Assembly: GCF_001659605.2 (NCBI RefSeq)
Contig: NC_035172.2
Coordinates: 16,493,051 to 16,557,050 of the forward strand
Reading direction: 5' to 3'
DNA: 64,000 nucleotides
From: Manihot esculenta
Taxonomy: Eukaryota; Streptophyta; Magnoliopsida; Malpighiales; Euphorbiaceae
Program-made: the position numbers and the translations under genes
The notes under the pieces: generated by a model
The model's input: only the letters and a program-made list of their open reading frames with translations
Told to the model about the DNA's origin: nothing
The model's database searches: none
Shown here: positions 1 through 9,908 of the stretch, piece by piece
Numbering within the stretch: the first letter of the stretch is position 1
Layout of the letters: every line of letters starts with the position of its first letter

Positions 1-90
1 AGACCAGGACTGCCCATTCTACGTGCCCTGGCACTATGTAAGAGAAAGACCAGGGCTGCCTATTCTACACCCCTGACATTTATGGATATG
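1..90 (+). repeat. LTR tandem repeat, two degenerate units
   Basis: Two imperfect copies of a unit of about 50-65 bp built around 'agagaaagaccagg' and 'cccctggca'. The same array is present with more units in the T-main and T5 LTRs and in reverse in TA. Confidence 0.6.
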
Positions 91-563
91 TTATGTTATG
101 CTTAAGAGGAAGTCCTGAGGAGCTCTGTCGAGGGCCGGGCACTATTGGAAACATGTAGAGGGTTACTGGTGACAAGTCCATCTTGTTGTGATTTATTTGT
201 GCTGTGACGCATTTTATATGAGCATATGTTTATTAAACTGTTTTTATGGTTATGCTCACTAGGCTCTTGTAGTTTATCCCTTTTCCCTAACTCCAGGTTT
301 GCAGAAGCGCAGATAGCTTGGGAGAGTCGGCATAGCTTTTGGTATAGTTTTTATGTAATAGAATAGTAGTGGACATGTAATATCTTATGGATTAGAATTG
401 TGCTTCGCCCTAATGATAGTTTTGTAATCCCTGTTTACATGGTTTTTTATGTAAAAAGTTTTATGTATATGTTATGTTGAACCAAGTTGAGGCATTTATG
501 TTAACCATACTGGAGCATTTGATGAGGGCTCTAGTATGGGTTTTATGTTTCCAGTTTATGATA

Positions 564-568
564 CATGC
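564..568. repeat. Target site duplication catgc (left) of A1
   Basis: The five bases catgc precede the A1 5' LTR and are repeated at 9229-9233 directly after its 3' LTR. This shows A1 inserted into the H LTR. Confidence 0.9.
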
Positions 569-799
569 TGATAGAGCATAATTTAGTCCATTTTATATTA
601 ATATTATTAATGAATATTTACATGATTTCTGCTTAATTTAGTGCTTTTAATATTATTTTGCAGAAAATGGTATAAAAGGACAATTTGGAGAAAATCCCTC
701 CAAAACTGCCTTATTTGGAGCAAAAGAGAGCAAGCCTGCCAAGTTGGATTCAAGTCAAGCTAAATGAGGAAAATATTTTGAACTTTAAATCTTCAAGCA

Positions 800-1185
800 T
801 TTGGGCCAAGTACATGGACCAAACTCACGCAATGGACCCGCCAAAGCAAGCTCGCGCATATGGACTCCACTTCACCCATTCCAGCGCACTTGGACACATG
901 CACACGACCCATTCCCGCATATTCACACGCACGTGAATCAAGCTCACTTCACGTGGACCAAACTCCCGCACTTGGGCCCGCTTATGGACACCCCGTTCTT
1001 GCACATGGACCAGCGTTCTTCATCAATCTCGCGTACGTTGATGGCCCACCCTTGCAAAGAAGACAAGCGCATTGTCAAGCACTTGGACCCGCCACTCACA
1101 CTCAACACTCACGCAGCCCACTCACGCCAATTCTCCCGCACATGGGACATCAACACACGTGGACAGCAATTGCCAATTTAGGGCG
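800..1185 (+). repeat. A1 LTR GC-rich, CpG-rich degenerate repeat block
   Basis: About 385 bp with recurring TGGAC and C(A/C)CGCA words, much richer in GC and CpG than the AT-rich LTR around it. It lies directly upstream of the TATA-like box at 1196. The same block is at 7811-8200 in the 3' LTR. Open frames of 126 and 166 codons across it look like by-products of composition, not genes. Confidence 0.6.
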
Positions 1186-1195
1186 CATCGAGCTC

Positions 1196-1203
1196 TATTT
1201 AAA
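1196..1203 (+). promoter_or_regulatory. Putative TATA box of the A1 LTR (TATTTAAA)
   Basis: TATTTAAA follows the GC-rich block and sits at an equivalent place in the A3 LTR (54664-54671). Its counterpart in the A1 3' LTR is 8211-8218. Inferred from position and sequence only. Confidence 0.5.
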
Positions 1204-2217
1204 GAGCCTTAAGTGGTCGACCTCCAACACAATTCAATCTCTCCAATTCGGCAATTCCGCAAGGCAGAATTCGGATTTTAGCTCAATCGGTTCTTTTCTT
1301 TTTTCCTTTTATTTTTCTGTTTTTAATTCAGCCAATGAGTGGCTGATTTCTTTAATCTAGTTGAATATTGGTTGAAACTTTAGTTGTTTAATGGGTTGTG
1401 AGACTTGATCAAATATTGTTTAACTTTTGGGAGTTCAATATTTATGCAATTTCATACTTAATTTTCATATTATTTTGTTGTTGAGATCTACGTTGATTTT
1501 TGATTGCAAAATAATTATTTGTTAGTTTGAATGATTTAAGTCCGTAATTGCTTAGATTATTCTTACATAAGAACACTTAGCATAAAAACCAAGGAAGTTG
1601 TATGATCTAGCATTATCTACATACGTTTGGGTAGCTAGGATTGGATCTTTCTATTTCTTAATGCAATTGATAGTTGTTTGTTGCCTGAGGTCCAAGGACG
1701 TTCCTTGGCAACTTATTGATTAGTAATTAATTAGAGGACGTTTCCTAATTAATTTAATAATAAGGAGAGATAATGGTATTGAGAATCTTATTCCATCTCC
1801 ATAACTAATCTATTGAATCAACCCAAAAGAACAAAGTGTCTGTGATCAATCCTAATGACTAAAGTGGATCCAATACTTCAACTAGAGCTTTCTCATTATT
1901 GATTACTTTTTATTTAATTATTTTCTTTCCATTATTATTCTCATTATTAGTTTACTACAGTCAATCTCAAACCCCCCTGTTATTTTGTTGACAGTTTTGA
2001 TTCCAATTTTAAGTTTATCTCATTTGATCCCACTTTCAGTCTTTTATCTCATTTTTAATTTATTATCGTTTCAGTTTATTTTCTTGGTCATAAAAGAGAA
2101 ATAGGTGAGTTCTCAATTCTCTGTGGATTCGATCCTTTCACCACTATCTGCAGTTGTAAATTGTTGATAACCAGAAAGGTTATTTTTGACCGGTTTCGAC
2201 AACTGCGAGCCAAAAAT

Positions 2218-2235
2218 TGGCGCCGTTGCCGGGGA
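2218..2235 (+). other. Primer binding site, tRNA-Asp(GUC)
   Basis: TGGCGCCGTTGCCGGGGA is fully complementary to the last 18 bases of plant tRNA-Asp(GUC), including the CCA end. It begins five bases after the LTR, the spacing expected for an LTR retrotransposon. This primer is typical of the Athila/Tat group. Confidence 0.9.
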
Positions 2236-2263
2236 ATTGATTTAACTTATTTATTTTTCTTTC

Positions 2264-3957
2264 ATGATCAAATCTGAACGTAGGGACACTTTGCCTTACG
2301 ATCCGGAAATAGAACGCACTTTCAGAAGACTAGGAAAGCAAGCAGTTCATCCGGAAGAAGCTCCAATCGCAGCACAAGGAGAGCCCTGCGCAGAAGCACT
2401 TCTGAACACCTCTGAATCGCACCATTCCTCTTCATCCATGGCTGAAAATATTTCACAACCTGCTGCCCACAATGGACATGCTGTCCAAAACCAAATAATT
2501 CAAGAAAATCCAGCCGTGAGGGCCCCAGTGGAAAGAGAAAGAACCATGAGAGAGTTGGCAGCACCTATAGTTGATCAAGCACCACTTTGCATCAACTATC
2601 TACCTCTGACAGTTCCTTTTAAACTTAAAACAGGTTTGATTCATCTTCTCCCTAAATTTAGAGGCCTTGAAAATGAAAATCCACACAAGCACTTGAAAGA
2701 ATTTCATATTGTTTGCTCATCTATGAGACCCCAAGGTATCACTGAAGATTATGTCAAGTTGAGAGCTTTTTCTTTTTCCCTTGATGATTATGCTAAAGAT
2801 TGGTTATTTTATTTGCCACCTAGATCTATTACATCTTGGGATGATATGGTAAGAGTTTTTTTGAATAAATATTTTCCCACTTCTAAGGCCATTGGCATAA
2901 GAAGAGAAATCAGTAGCATAAGGCAAAAGCCATCTGAGGATTTATATGATTATTGGAAAAGATTTAAAAGACTGTGTACAGGTTGTCCTCAACATGATAT
3001 TTCAAATAAGTCACTCATAGAATTTTTCTATGGAGGCTTGCTATCTTCAGAAAGAAAATTTATTGATGTTGCCTGTGGAGGAAAGATTGAAGATAAGACA
3101 CCTAGGGAGATGAGAGAGTTGATCTCCACCCTTGCAGCCTCTTCTAGGCAATATGGAGAAGAAAAACAACTGCAGAGAGGAGCCAATGAGGTAAGTACTT
3201 CTATAATTGCATCTCAGCTTTCTGAACAAACCTCTGTCATGAAAAATTTTGTCTTAGGCCAAACACAACAGGCTCCACCACCTCAGCCACCTAGGCCATG
3301 TGGAATTTGTGCTTATGTAGAACATCCAACTGATCAATATCCTACACTTCAAGAAGATAATCAGCAAGTTAATGCCATTGGAGGATACAACCAGCCTAGG
3401 AATGATCCATACTAAAATACATACAATCCTGGCTGGAGAGACCACCCAAACTTGAGCTATAGAAGGGCTAATAATTATCAGAATTATCAAAGAAATCAAG
3501 CCCAACCAGCACCTCCAAGTTCAGTCCAACACCTTGAAAAGATGATGGAGACACTTACACACTCTATACAGACTCTCCAACAATAGATGGGACAAATGGC
3601 CACCTCCATGAGCAAGCTTGAATCACAAGATAAGCTCCCTTCTCAAACTGAAACTAACCCCAGACAGAATGTCAGTGCCATCACTTTGAGAAGTGGAAAA
3701 GAGCTTCAAGAGGCCAAGACTGATGAAAGAACACCTCCTGCACAATTTGAAAGGAGATCTATGCGCAAGAACCAACTGCAGAAGAGCATGTTGCGCAAAC
3801 ACCCTCTCTGAAAGCCACTCCTGCGCAAACTGAAGTCCCCCCTGCGCAAAAGGCTGATCCGAAAGTAAGTTTTCACATTCCACCTCCTTTTCCCAAGAGA
3901 TTTGAAAGAACACAAAAAGAAAAAGAAGAAAAGGAGATTCTTGATACTTTCAGAAAA
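2264..3957 (+). pseudogene. A1 gag (capsid and zinc knuckle), decayed
   Basis: The frame starts MIKSERRDTLPYDPEIERTF, 28 bp after the primer site. The capsid region (HLLPKFRGL, HLKEFHIVC, SIRQKPSEDLYDYWKRFKRLC) covers about residues 120-290 and matches retrotransposon Gag. A zinc-knuckle-like CX2CX4HX4C motif near residue 347 has lost its last cysteine (GHPTDQC in the A2/A3 copies reads EHPTDQY here). In-frame stops occur at 3413 (TAA) and 3584 (TAG), and a frameshift at about 3750-3760 leads into the frame carrying FHIPPPFPKRFE. The linker contains repeated TGCGCAA words that read as PAQ or AQ. Not translatable as one protein. Confidence 0.88.
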
Positions 3958-4953
3958 GTGCAAATCAATATACCTCTGCTAGATGCTGTTAAGCAGATTC
4001 CCAGGTACGCTAAATTTCTGAAAGAACTTTGCACTAATAGAAGAAAGCTTGCAGAAAGAGAAAAAGTAAGTGTAGGTGAGGTTGTGACTGCTGTTATTAA
4101 AAGAGAACTCCCTACTAAGTGCAAAGATAAAGGCATGTTTGCTATTGCTTGCAAGATAGGCAATGTTGGGATTAAGAAAGCCATGTGTGATCTTGGTGCA
4201 TCAATTAATGTTATACCTCTTTCTATTTATCATTCTTTGAATGCAGGTGCACTAAAAGACACAAGAGTAGTCATTCAATTGGCTGACAGATCTGTGGTAT
4301 ACCCCATAGGAGTGCTAGAAGATGTTCTAGTGCAAGTGGATGAACTTGTCTTTCCTGCAGATTTTTATGTGATTGATACTAAGGAAGACAGTTGTAACAC
4401 TACTTCTGACATTCTTCTTGGACGTCCTTTCTTGAGTACTGCTAGGACTAAGATTGACGTGCATGATGGCACATTAACTATGGAGTTTGAAGGGGAAGTT
4501 ATTAAATTTAATGTCTATGATACTATGAAATATCCACATGATATGTCCCCTGTTTATGGTCTTGATATTATTGACTGCTTGAGCCAAGAAATTTTTGATA
4601 AAAATCAAGATGATTTTCTGAATGATGATCTTTGCAGGAATGAAAGCCAGAAAGAGCCAGAACTGAAAGAAACCGTCTGCAGCATTCAGCAGATGAGCTG
4701 CAAACCAACACCTGAGGAAAAGGGAAAGGGCCTTGCGCAATCTGAAACCCATCCTTGCGCACCCTTTCCACTTCCGTTGCATATGAGCTCCTCCAGTCTT
4801 CCTTTGCAGTCAAGCTTTGCGCAGAAGGAGATTCCAGAATCCAGTTCTGCCAGACAGCTTAAATTGACAGACACTTGTCTACCAAAACAGCAAACTACAG
4901 TCCAAAAAATTTCAGAATCATAACTGAAGTCTCTTCCAGACCATCTGAAATAC
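3958..4953 (+). pseudogene. A1 aspartic protease domain and linker
   Basis: The protease region begins QINIPLLDAVKQIPRYAKFL and carries the active-site motif CDLGASIN near residue 78, a D-x-GAS variant seen in Athila-type proteases, and later DILLGRPFL. It is followed by a poorly conserved linker with several TGCGCA words, then an in-frame TAA at 4921-4923, beyond which the RT frame continues unchanged (LPDHLKYMYLG). In an intact element this would cut the Gag-Pol precursor. Confidence 0.85.
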
Positions 4954-5985
4954 ATGTACTTGGGAGATGATAAGACACATCCAGTAATAGTGTCAAATCA
5001 GTTGAACCAACAAGAAGAGGAAAGTCTCCTAAAAGTACTAAAGAAGCACAAGGGAGCCATAGGATTGACCATTGATGACATAAAAGGTATCTCTCCCAGC
5101 ATTTGCATGCATAGAATTCACATGGAAGAAGAATGCAAGCCAGTTAGAGATGCTCAAAGAAGATTGAATCCTCCTATGATGGAAGTGGTGAAAAAGGAAA
5201 TAGTCAAGCTCCTAGATGCAGGTATTATCTATCCTATCTCTGATAGTAAATGGGTGAGTCCTGTACATGTAGTTCCAAAGAAAACAGGTATCACCATTGT
5301 TCCAAATGCTGAGGGAGAACTTGTTCCCACTAGAGTTCAGAATGGTTGGAGAGTCCGCATGGATTATAGAAAGCTCAATGCTGCAACAAGGAAGGATCAC
5401 TTTCCTTTACCTTTCATTGATCAGATGCTAGAGAGGCTTGCAGGTAAGTCTCATTATTGTTGTCTTGATGGCTTTTCAGATTTCTATCAAATTTCAGTTG
5501 CTCCAGAGGACCAAGAAAAGACCACCTTCACTTGTCCTTTTGGCACCTTTGCATTTAGAAGGATGCCATTTTGACTCTGCAATGCACCAACCACCTTCCA
5601 GAGATGCATGATGAGCATATTTTCTGACTATGTTGAGAACATCATTGAGGTATTTATGGATGATTTCACAGTGCATGGCAACTCCTTTGAAGAATGCCTT
5701 GCCAATCTAGAAAAGATCCTTCAGAGATGCATTGAATCAAATCTTGTTCTAAACTATGAGAAATGCCACTTTATGGTTAACCAAGGTTTGATTCTAGGCC
5801 ATGTTATTTCAGCTAAGGGAATTGAAGTAGACAAAGCAAAGGTGGATACCATCAAGAATCTGCCTTATCCTACGAATGTTAGAGAAATTTGGTCCTTCCT
5901 AGGCCATGCAGGATTCTATAGAAGATTTATTAAAAATTTCTCTAAAATCACATTGCCCTTTACAAATTGCTTCAACAGGATGTAA
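4954..5985 (+). pseudogene. A1 reverse transcriptase, decayed
   Basis: Athila-type RT. The conserved opening lies at about residues 50-75 (CMHRIHMEEECKPVRDAQRR), with DYRKLNAATRKDHFPLPFIDQ near residue 140 and the catalytic box FMDD at 5653-5664. An in-frame TGA at 5572-5574 replaces the glycine of the GLCNAP-type motif, and a frameshift near 5967-5985 separates RT from RNase H. Confidence 0.9.
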
Positions 5986-6518
5986 CATTTGATTTTGATG
6001 CAGACTGCAAAAAAGCTTTTGATCTAATTAAGGAATTGCTTGTGACTGCGCTAGTCATTCAAGCACCTGACTGTACCTTGCCCTTTGAGATCATGTGTGA
6101 TGCAAGCAACTATGCTGTAGGGGCAGTCTTGGGGCAACATGTGGGAAACTCCCCCCACGTCATTCACTATGCCTCTCGCACATTGGATGCTGCACAAAGC
6201 AACTACTCAACAATAGAAAAGGAGCTCTTAGCTGTTGTATTTGCTTTGGAAAAATTTAGGCCATACCTCATGGGAACTAAAGTTATCATCTATTCTGACC
6301 ATGCAGCCTTGAGATACTTGATTAAGAAAAAGGAAGCAAAACCAAGACTCATTAGGTGGATTCTGCTTTTACAAGAATTTGATCTAGAAATAAGAGATAA
6401 GAAAGGGAAAGAGAACTTAGTAGCAGATCACCTCAGCCGACTCTCCTCTAACTCTGCGCCATACCCAGTCAAGGAGGAATTCCCAGACGAACATCTGTTC
6501 GTCACTCATTCAGCCTAA
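5967..6518 (+). pseudogene. A1 RNase H domain, end of pol after integrase loss
   Basis: Typical Ty3/gypsy RNase [58 protein letters not shown] and ending VADHLSRL. After FPDEHLF the frame runs into HSA and a stop, the same last residues that close integrase in A2 (HHSA) and A3 (YPSA). I read this as a clean deletion of the whole integrase with the original stop retained. Confidence 0.88.
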
Positions 6519-7579
6519 GGAATCGCATATTGCACTTCATACCCCAGGGGAGTACTCAGTTTCTCTTGCATTTTAATATTTTCTATACATTGAGGACAAT
6601 GCATGATTTAGGTGTGGGGGTGCATAAATCTAAAACTTCATTTTTGCATTTTTTTTTCATTTTTTCAGTTCTGCGTTTTCTTCTTCTTCTTACAGTCCTC
6701 TTCTGCGATTTTTCTTTCTGAATAGCCACAGTTGAATTTTTTTTTTTATATTTATTTTGCTTTCAATAACACACACAGATAGCCACAGTTTTTTTATTAT
6801 TTATTTTGTTTCCGTTTTTGAGATGCTTTACTCATCATATGAACTATGTTGGATGAGTTCTTCTTTCCATGACCCCATTGATGTGATAACTCTTTAAACT
6901 TATGTTGAATCAATTGCAGTGAGTTATATTCATGTTTGAGAATTACCTTTTTAATTAAATCTTTGAGTTTGCCATGGTGAAAAATATATTGATGACACTC
7001 ATTAGAGAGAATGAATTGAAATTGTGTGAATGAACTTAACATGACTTGATTTAGCAATTGGTGTTGATTTACCCAAATCATTGAGAGAAAGAAATTCACA
7101 AAGGCTTAGACTTCAAAAGCACAAATTGAAAACTATTCCAATGGTCAAAAGACTATGAACAGAGCTAGTAGCCACTTGGATAGGTGACCAACTGAGTAAC
7201 TGGGGGTGGGTATCACAAATATGTACCTTCACGTCAAAAGGTTGGTGACTTGTTCAAGCAAAATTAAAAGTGCAAAAAGTTGAATAAAGTACTTCAAGAT
7301 AAGGGCAAGTCATACTGAAAGCTAGAAAAAGTCTTATTTGAACAATTAATATGTGCATGCATGATCTCTCTCTTGAGTAAAACAAATCCTAGCCATGGTA
7401 AGTAAAGGGAAACAAGGAAAGAAGGTGAGTAATCTTCATGCATATATTCTTCACTGCAATGATTCAAAATAGGGGTCTAGAGTAAGAGCTTAAGTGGAAA
7501 TAAGGATCTAGAGTGAGAAAGCTTATTTGACTATGTTTATTTACTTGAAGACAAGCAAAAGGCTAGGTGTGGGGGTATT
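6519..7579 (+). other. A1 3' untranslated region with two polypurine-tract-like sites
   Basis: About 1.06 kb, AT-rich, no credible gene. It matches the same interval in A2 (18967-20007, reverse) and A3 (59792-60877). A segment at 6589-6622 (tgaggacaatgcatg... ending gtgtgggggtg) resembles the segment at 7549-7578 that ends gtgtgggggtattt directly before the 3' LTR. The second is the polypurine tract; the first is an upstream copy. Confidence 0.8.
7567..7579 (+). other. A1 polypurine tract
   Basis: GTGTGGGGGTATT lies immediately before the 3' LTR start TGATAG and is the expected plus-strand primer for reverse transcription. Confidence 0.8.
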
Positions 7580-9228
7580 TGATAGAGCATAATTTAGTCC
7601 ATTTTATATTAATATTATTGATGAATATTTACATGATTTTTGCTTAATTTAGTGCTTTTAATATTATTTTACAGAAAATGGTATAAAAGGACAATTTGGA
7701 GAAAATTCCCCTAAAGCTGCCTTATTTGGAGTAAAAGAGAGCAAGCCTGCCAAGTTGGATTCAAGTCAAGCTAAATGAGGAAAATATTTTGAACTTTAAA
7801 TCTTCAAGCACTTGGGCCAAGTACATGGACCAAACTCACGCAATGGACCCGCCAAAGCAAGCTCGCGCATATGGACTCCACTTCACCCATTCCAGCGCAC
7901 TTGGACACATGCACACGACCCATTCCCGCACATTCACACGCACGTGAATCAAGCTCACTTCACGTGGACCAAACTCCCGCACTTGGGCCCGCTTGTGGAC
8001 ACCCCGTTCTTGCACATGGAACAGCGCTCTTCATCAATCTCGCGTACATGGACGGCCCACCCTTGCAAAGAAGACAAGCGCATTGTCAAGCACTTGGACC
8101 CGCCACTCACACTCAACACTCACGCAACCCACTCACGCCAATTCTCCCGCACATGGGACATCAACACACGTGGACAGCAATTGCCAAATTAGGGTGCATC
8201 TCTCCAGCTCTATTTAAAGAGCCTTAAGTAGCCGACCTCCAACACAATTCAATCTCTCCAATTCGGCAATTCCGCAAGGCAGAATTCGGATTTCAGCTCA
8301 ATCGGTTCTTTTCTTTTTTCCTTTTATTTTTCTATTTTTAATTCAGCCAATGAGTGGCTGATTTCTTTAATCTAGTTGAATATTGGTTGAAGCTTTAGTT
8401 GTTTAATGGGTTGTGAGACTTGATCAAATATTGTTTAACTTTTGGGAGTTCAATATTTATGCAATTTCATACTTAATTTTCATATTATTTTGTTGTTGAG
8501 ATCTACGTTGATTTTTGATTGCAAAATAATTATTTGTTAGTTTGAATGATTTAAGTCCGTAATTGCTTAGATTATTCTTACATAAGAACACTTGGCATAA
8601 AAACCAAGGAAGTTGCATAATCTAGCATTATCTCCATACGTTTGGGTAGCTAGGATTGGATCTCTCTATTTCTTAATGCAATTGATAGTTATTTGTTGCT
8701 TGAGGCCCAAGGACGTTCCTTGGCAACTTATTGATTAGTAATTAATTAGAGGACGTTCCCTAATTAATTTAATAATAAGGAGAGATAATGGTATTGAGAA
8801 TTTTATTCCATCTCCATAACTAATCTATTGAATCAACCCAAAAGAACAAAGTGTCTTTGATCAATCCCAACGATTAAAGTTGATCTAATACTTCAACTAG
8901 AGCTTTCTCATTATTGATTACTTTTTATTTAATTATTTGCTTTCCATTATTATTCTCATTATTAGTTTACTACAGTCAATCTCAAACCCCCCCTGTTATT
9001 TTGGTGACAGTTTTGATTCCAATTTTCAGTTTATCTCATTTGATCCCACTTTCAGTCTTTTATCTCATTTTTAATTTATTATCGTTTCAGTTTATTTTCT
9101 TGGTCATAAAAGAGAAATAGGTGAGTTCTCAATTCTTTGTGGATTCAATCCTTTCACCACTATCTGCAGTTGTAAATTGTTAATAACCAGAAAGGTTATT
9201 TTTGACCGGCTTCGACAACCGCGAGTCA
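7580..9228 (+). repeat. A1 3' LTR
   Basis: 1,649 bp, TGATAG to GCGAGTCA, followed by TSD catgc at 9229-9233. Small substitutions and indels relative to 569-2212 are spread throughout. Confidence 0.93.
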
Positions 9229-9403
9229 CATGCACAGGTTAAGCTTGGTTTCAGGAAATGTTTAAGTTGTTTTATAAATGTATGATCATGTATGGGATTT
9301 TATCAGGTACACAGGATGTATAGTAGGCTTACTACGGGTTCCAGCGACCTTAAGTCGATCTGAATCCTAGCGCCGATTGCGGTCCGATTTTCGGGTCGTT
9401 ACA
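9229..9403 (+). mobile_element. Element H: end of the 5' LTR
   Basis: Continuation of 1-568 after the A1 insertion. It carries the Tekay LTR end: 'ggcttactacgggttcc', 'gatctgaatcctagcgccg', then TCGTTACA at 9396-9403. Confidence 0.88.
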
Positions 9404-9406
9404 GAG

Positions 9407-9418
9407 TGGTATCAGAGC
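9407..9418 (+). other. H primer binding site (initiator tRNA-Met)
   Basis: TGGTATCAGAGC, three bases after the LTR end, is the standard initiator-Met primer site of Ty3/gypsy chromoviruses. The leader up to 9664 contains no gene. Confidence 0.88.
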
Positions 9419-9664
9419 TCTAGTTTCATATGGTTGGACCTAGCGTGTCGGGCTCATAGGTGTTATAGAAGGGCAAGCACAATAGGAAAAATCATTTCCA
9501 CTAGGATAGGATGTAGAGTCCTGTCTTGATGATGATGTGCAATGCCATGATATTATGCATGTGTATTAATGATATGTTATGTATATGATGTGGGTTCGTG
9601 TGTGTCCACATGAACCATATGATGCTAATTTTTATGTGATGTATGTTGTTTTTTAGAAAACAAA

Positions 9665-9908
9665 ATGTGAGGCTCGCGTCGATCTGCACGATTGACAGGA
9701 GCTCCACTTGAGAACGAGGGTATGGATGCCCTTCCCCCTGCTCTGCCAAGAGCACGGTCTAGTAGAACTAGTAGAGGAGAATCATCAAGGGACCCTAGAA
9801 GGTCTTTTGATGTAAACAGGAGGAGAACAGATCCAGGTAGAATGTTTGCGGATGTGAGGAAAACAGTAGAAGATGATTAGAGAAGAGATGGAAGTTTGAA
9901 AGTGAGTA
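9665..9908 (+). pseudogene. H gag, N-terminal piece
   Basis: This matches the T-main gag start (MRGTRRSARLTGVPPEDEG), but the ATG at 9665 is followed at once by TGA (AGA in intact copies). Another stop, TAG, occurs in the QRRDGS motif near 9878. The piece ends at 9908, where TA is inserted; gag resumes at 41677 with MSEEGMGESQGG. Confidence 0.85.
9904..9908. repeat. Target site duplication gagta (left) of TA
   Basis: gagta at 9904-9908 is repeated at 41677-41681. Removing 9909-41681 rejoins the H gag reading frame, which confirms that TA and everything inside it is one insertion. Confidence 0.92.

Larger units (their letters stand above)
1..568 (+). mobile_element. Element H: 5' LTR, left part (Tekay-type Ty3/gypsy)
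   Basis: This is LTR sequence of the oldest element in the window; its true start lies left of base 1. It aligns by eye with the second half of the other Tekay LTRs: the 'agagaaagaccagg...cccctggca' repeats, the 'tgctcactaggctcttgtag' region and the 'gatgagggctctagtatggg' region. It is interrupted at 568 by element A1 and resumes at 9229. It carries no open reading frame that I believe. Confidence 0.85.
569..2212 (+). repeat. A1 5' LTR
   Basis: 1,644 bp starting TGATAGAGC and ending GCGAGCCA (GCGAGTCA in the 3' copy). The half downstream of about 1330 resembles the A3 LTR (the 'ttcagcca..gagtggctga' stretch, the 'ttaattaga..ggacgtt' stretch, the 'ttttgaccggcttcgacaac' end). The upstream GC-rich part is unrelated to A3. 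Confidence 0.93.
569..9228 (+). mobile_element. Element A1: Athila-like LTR retrotransposon lacking integrase
   Basis: A complete insertion of about 8.7 kb with LTRs at both ends, a 5-bp TSD, a tRNA-Asp primer site and a polypurine tract. The internal region encodes gag, protease, RT and RNase H in that order, all broken by stops and frameshifts. It then passes directly from the end of RNase H to the 3' untranslated region, with no integrase. Gag and pol resemble the Athila branch of Ty3/gypsy (TLRSGKEL in the gag-PR linker; [13 protein letters not shown] opening HMEEECKPVRDAQRRLNPPM). The LTRs differ at a dozen or more positions in their first 600 bp, so A1 is older than E2 and E3. Confidence 0.92.

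Noticed and set aside
860..1360. Open frame of 166 codons in the A1 LTR (and 7871-8227)
   Set aside because: It lies in a GC-rich degenerate repeat; several frames are open together, the two LTR copies do not keep the same length, and no domain is recognisable.
6530..6721. Small hydrophobic frame after A1 pol (also 59733-60047 in A3)
   Set aside because: It sits in a pyrimidine-rich 3' untranslated region, is not conserved in frame between copies, and its phenylalanine/leucine/serine content follows from the T-rich sequence.
9407..9418. tRNA-like words (TGGTATCAGAGC; TGGCGCCGTTGCCGGGGA)
   Set aside because: They are primer binding sites adjoining LTR ends, not tRNA genes; no cloverleaf can be drawn around them.
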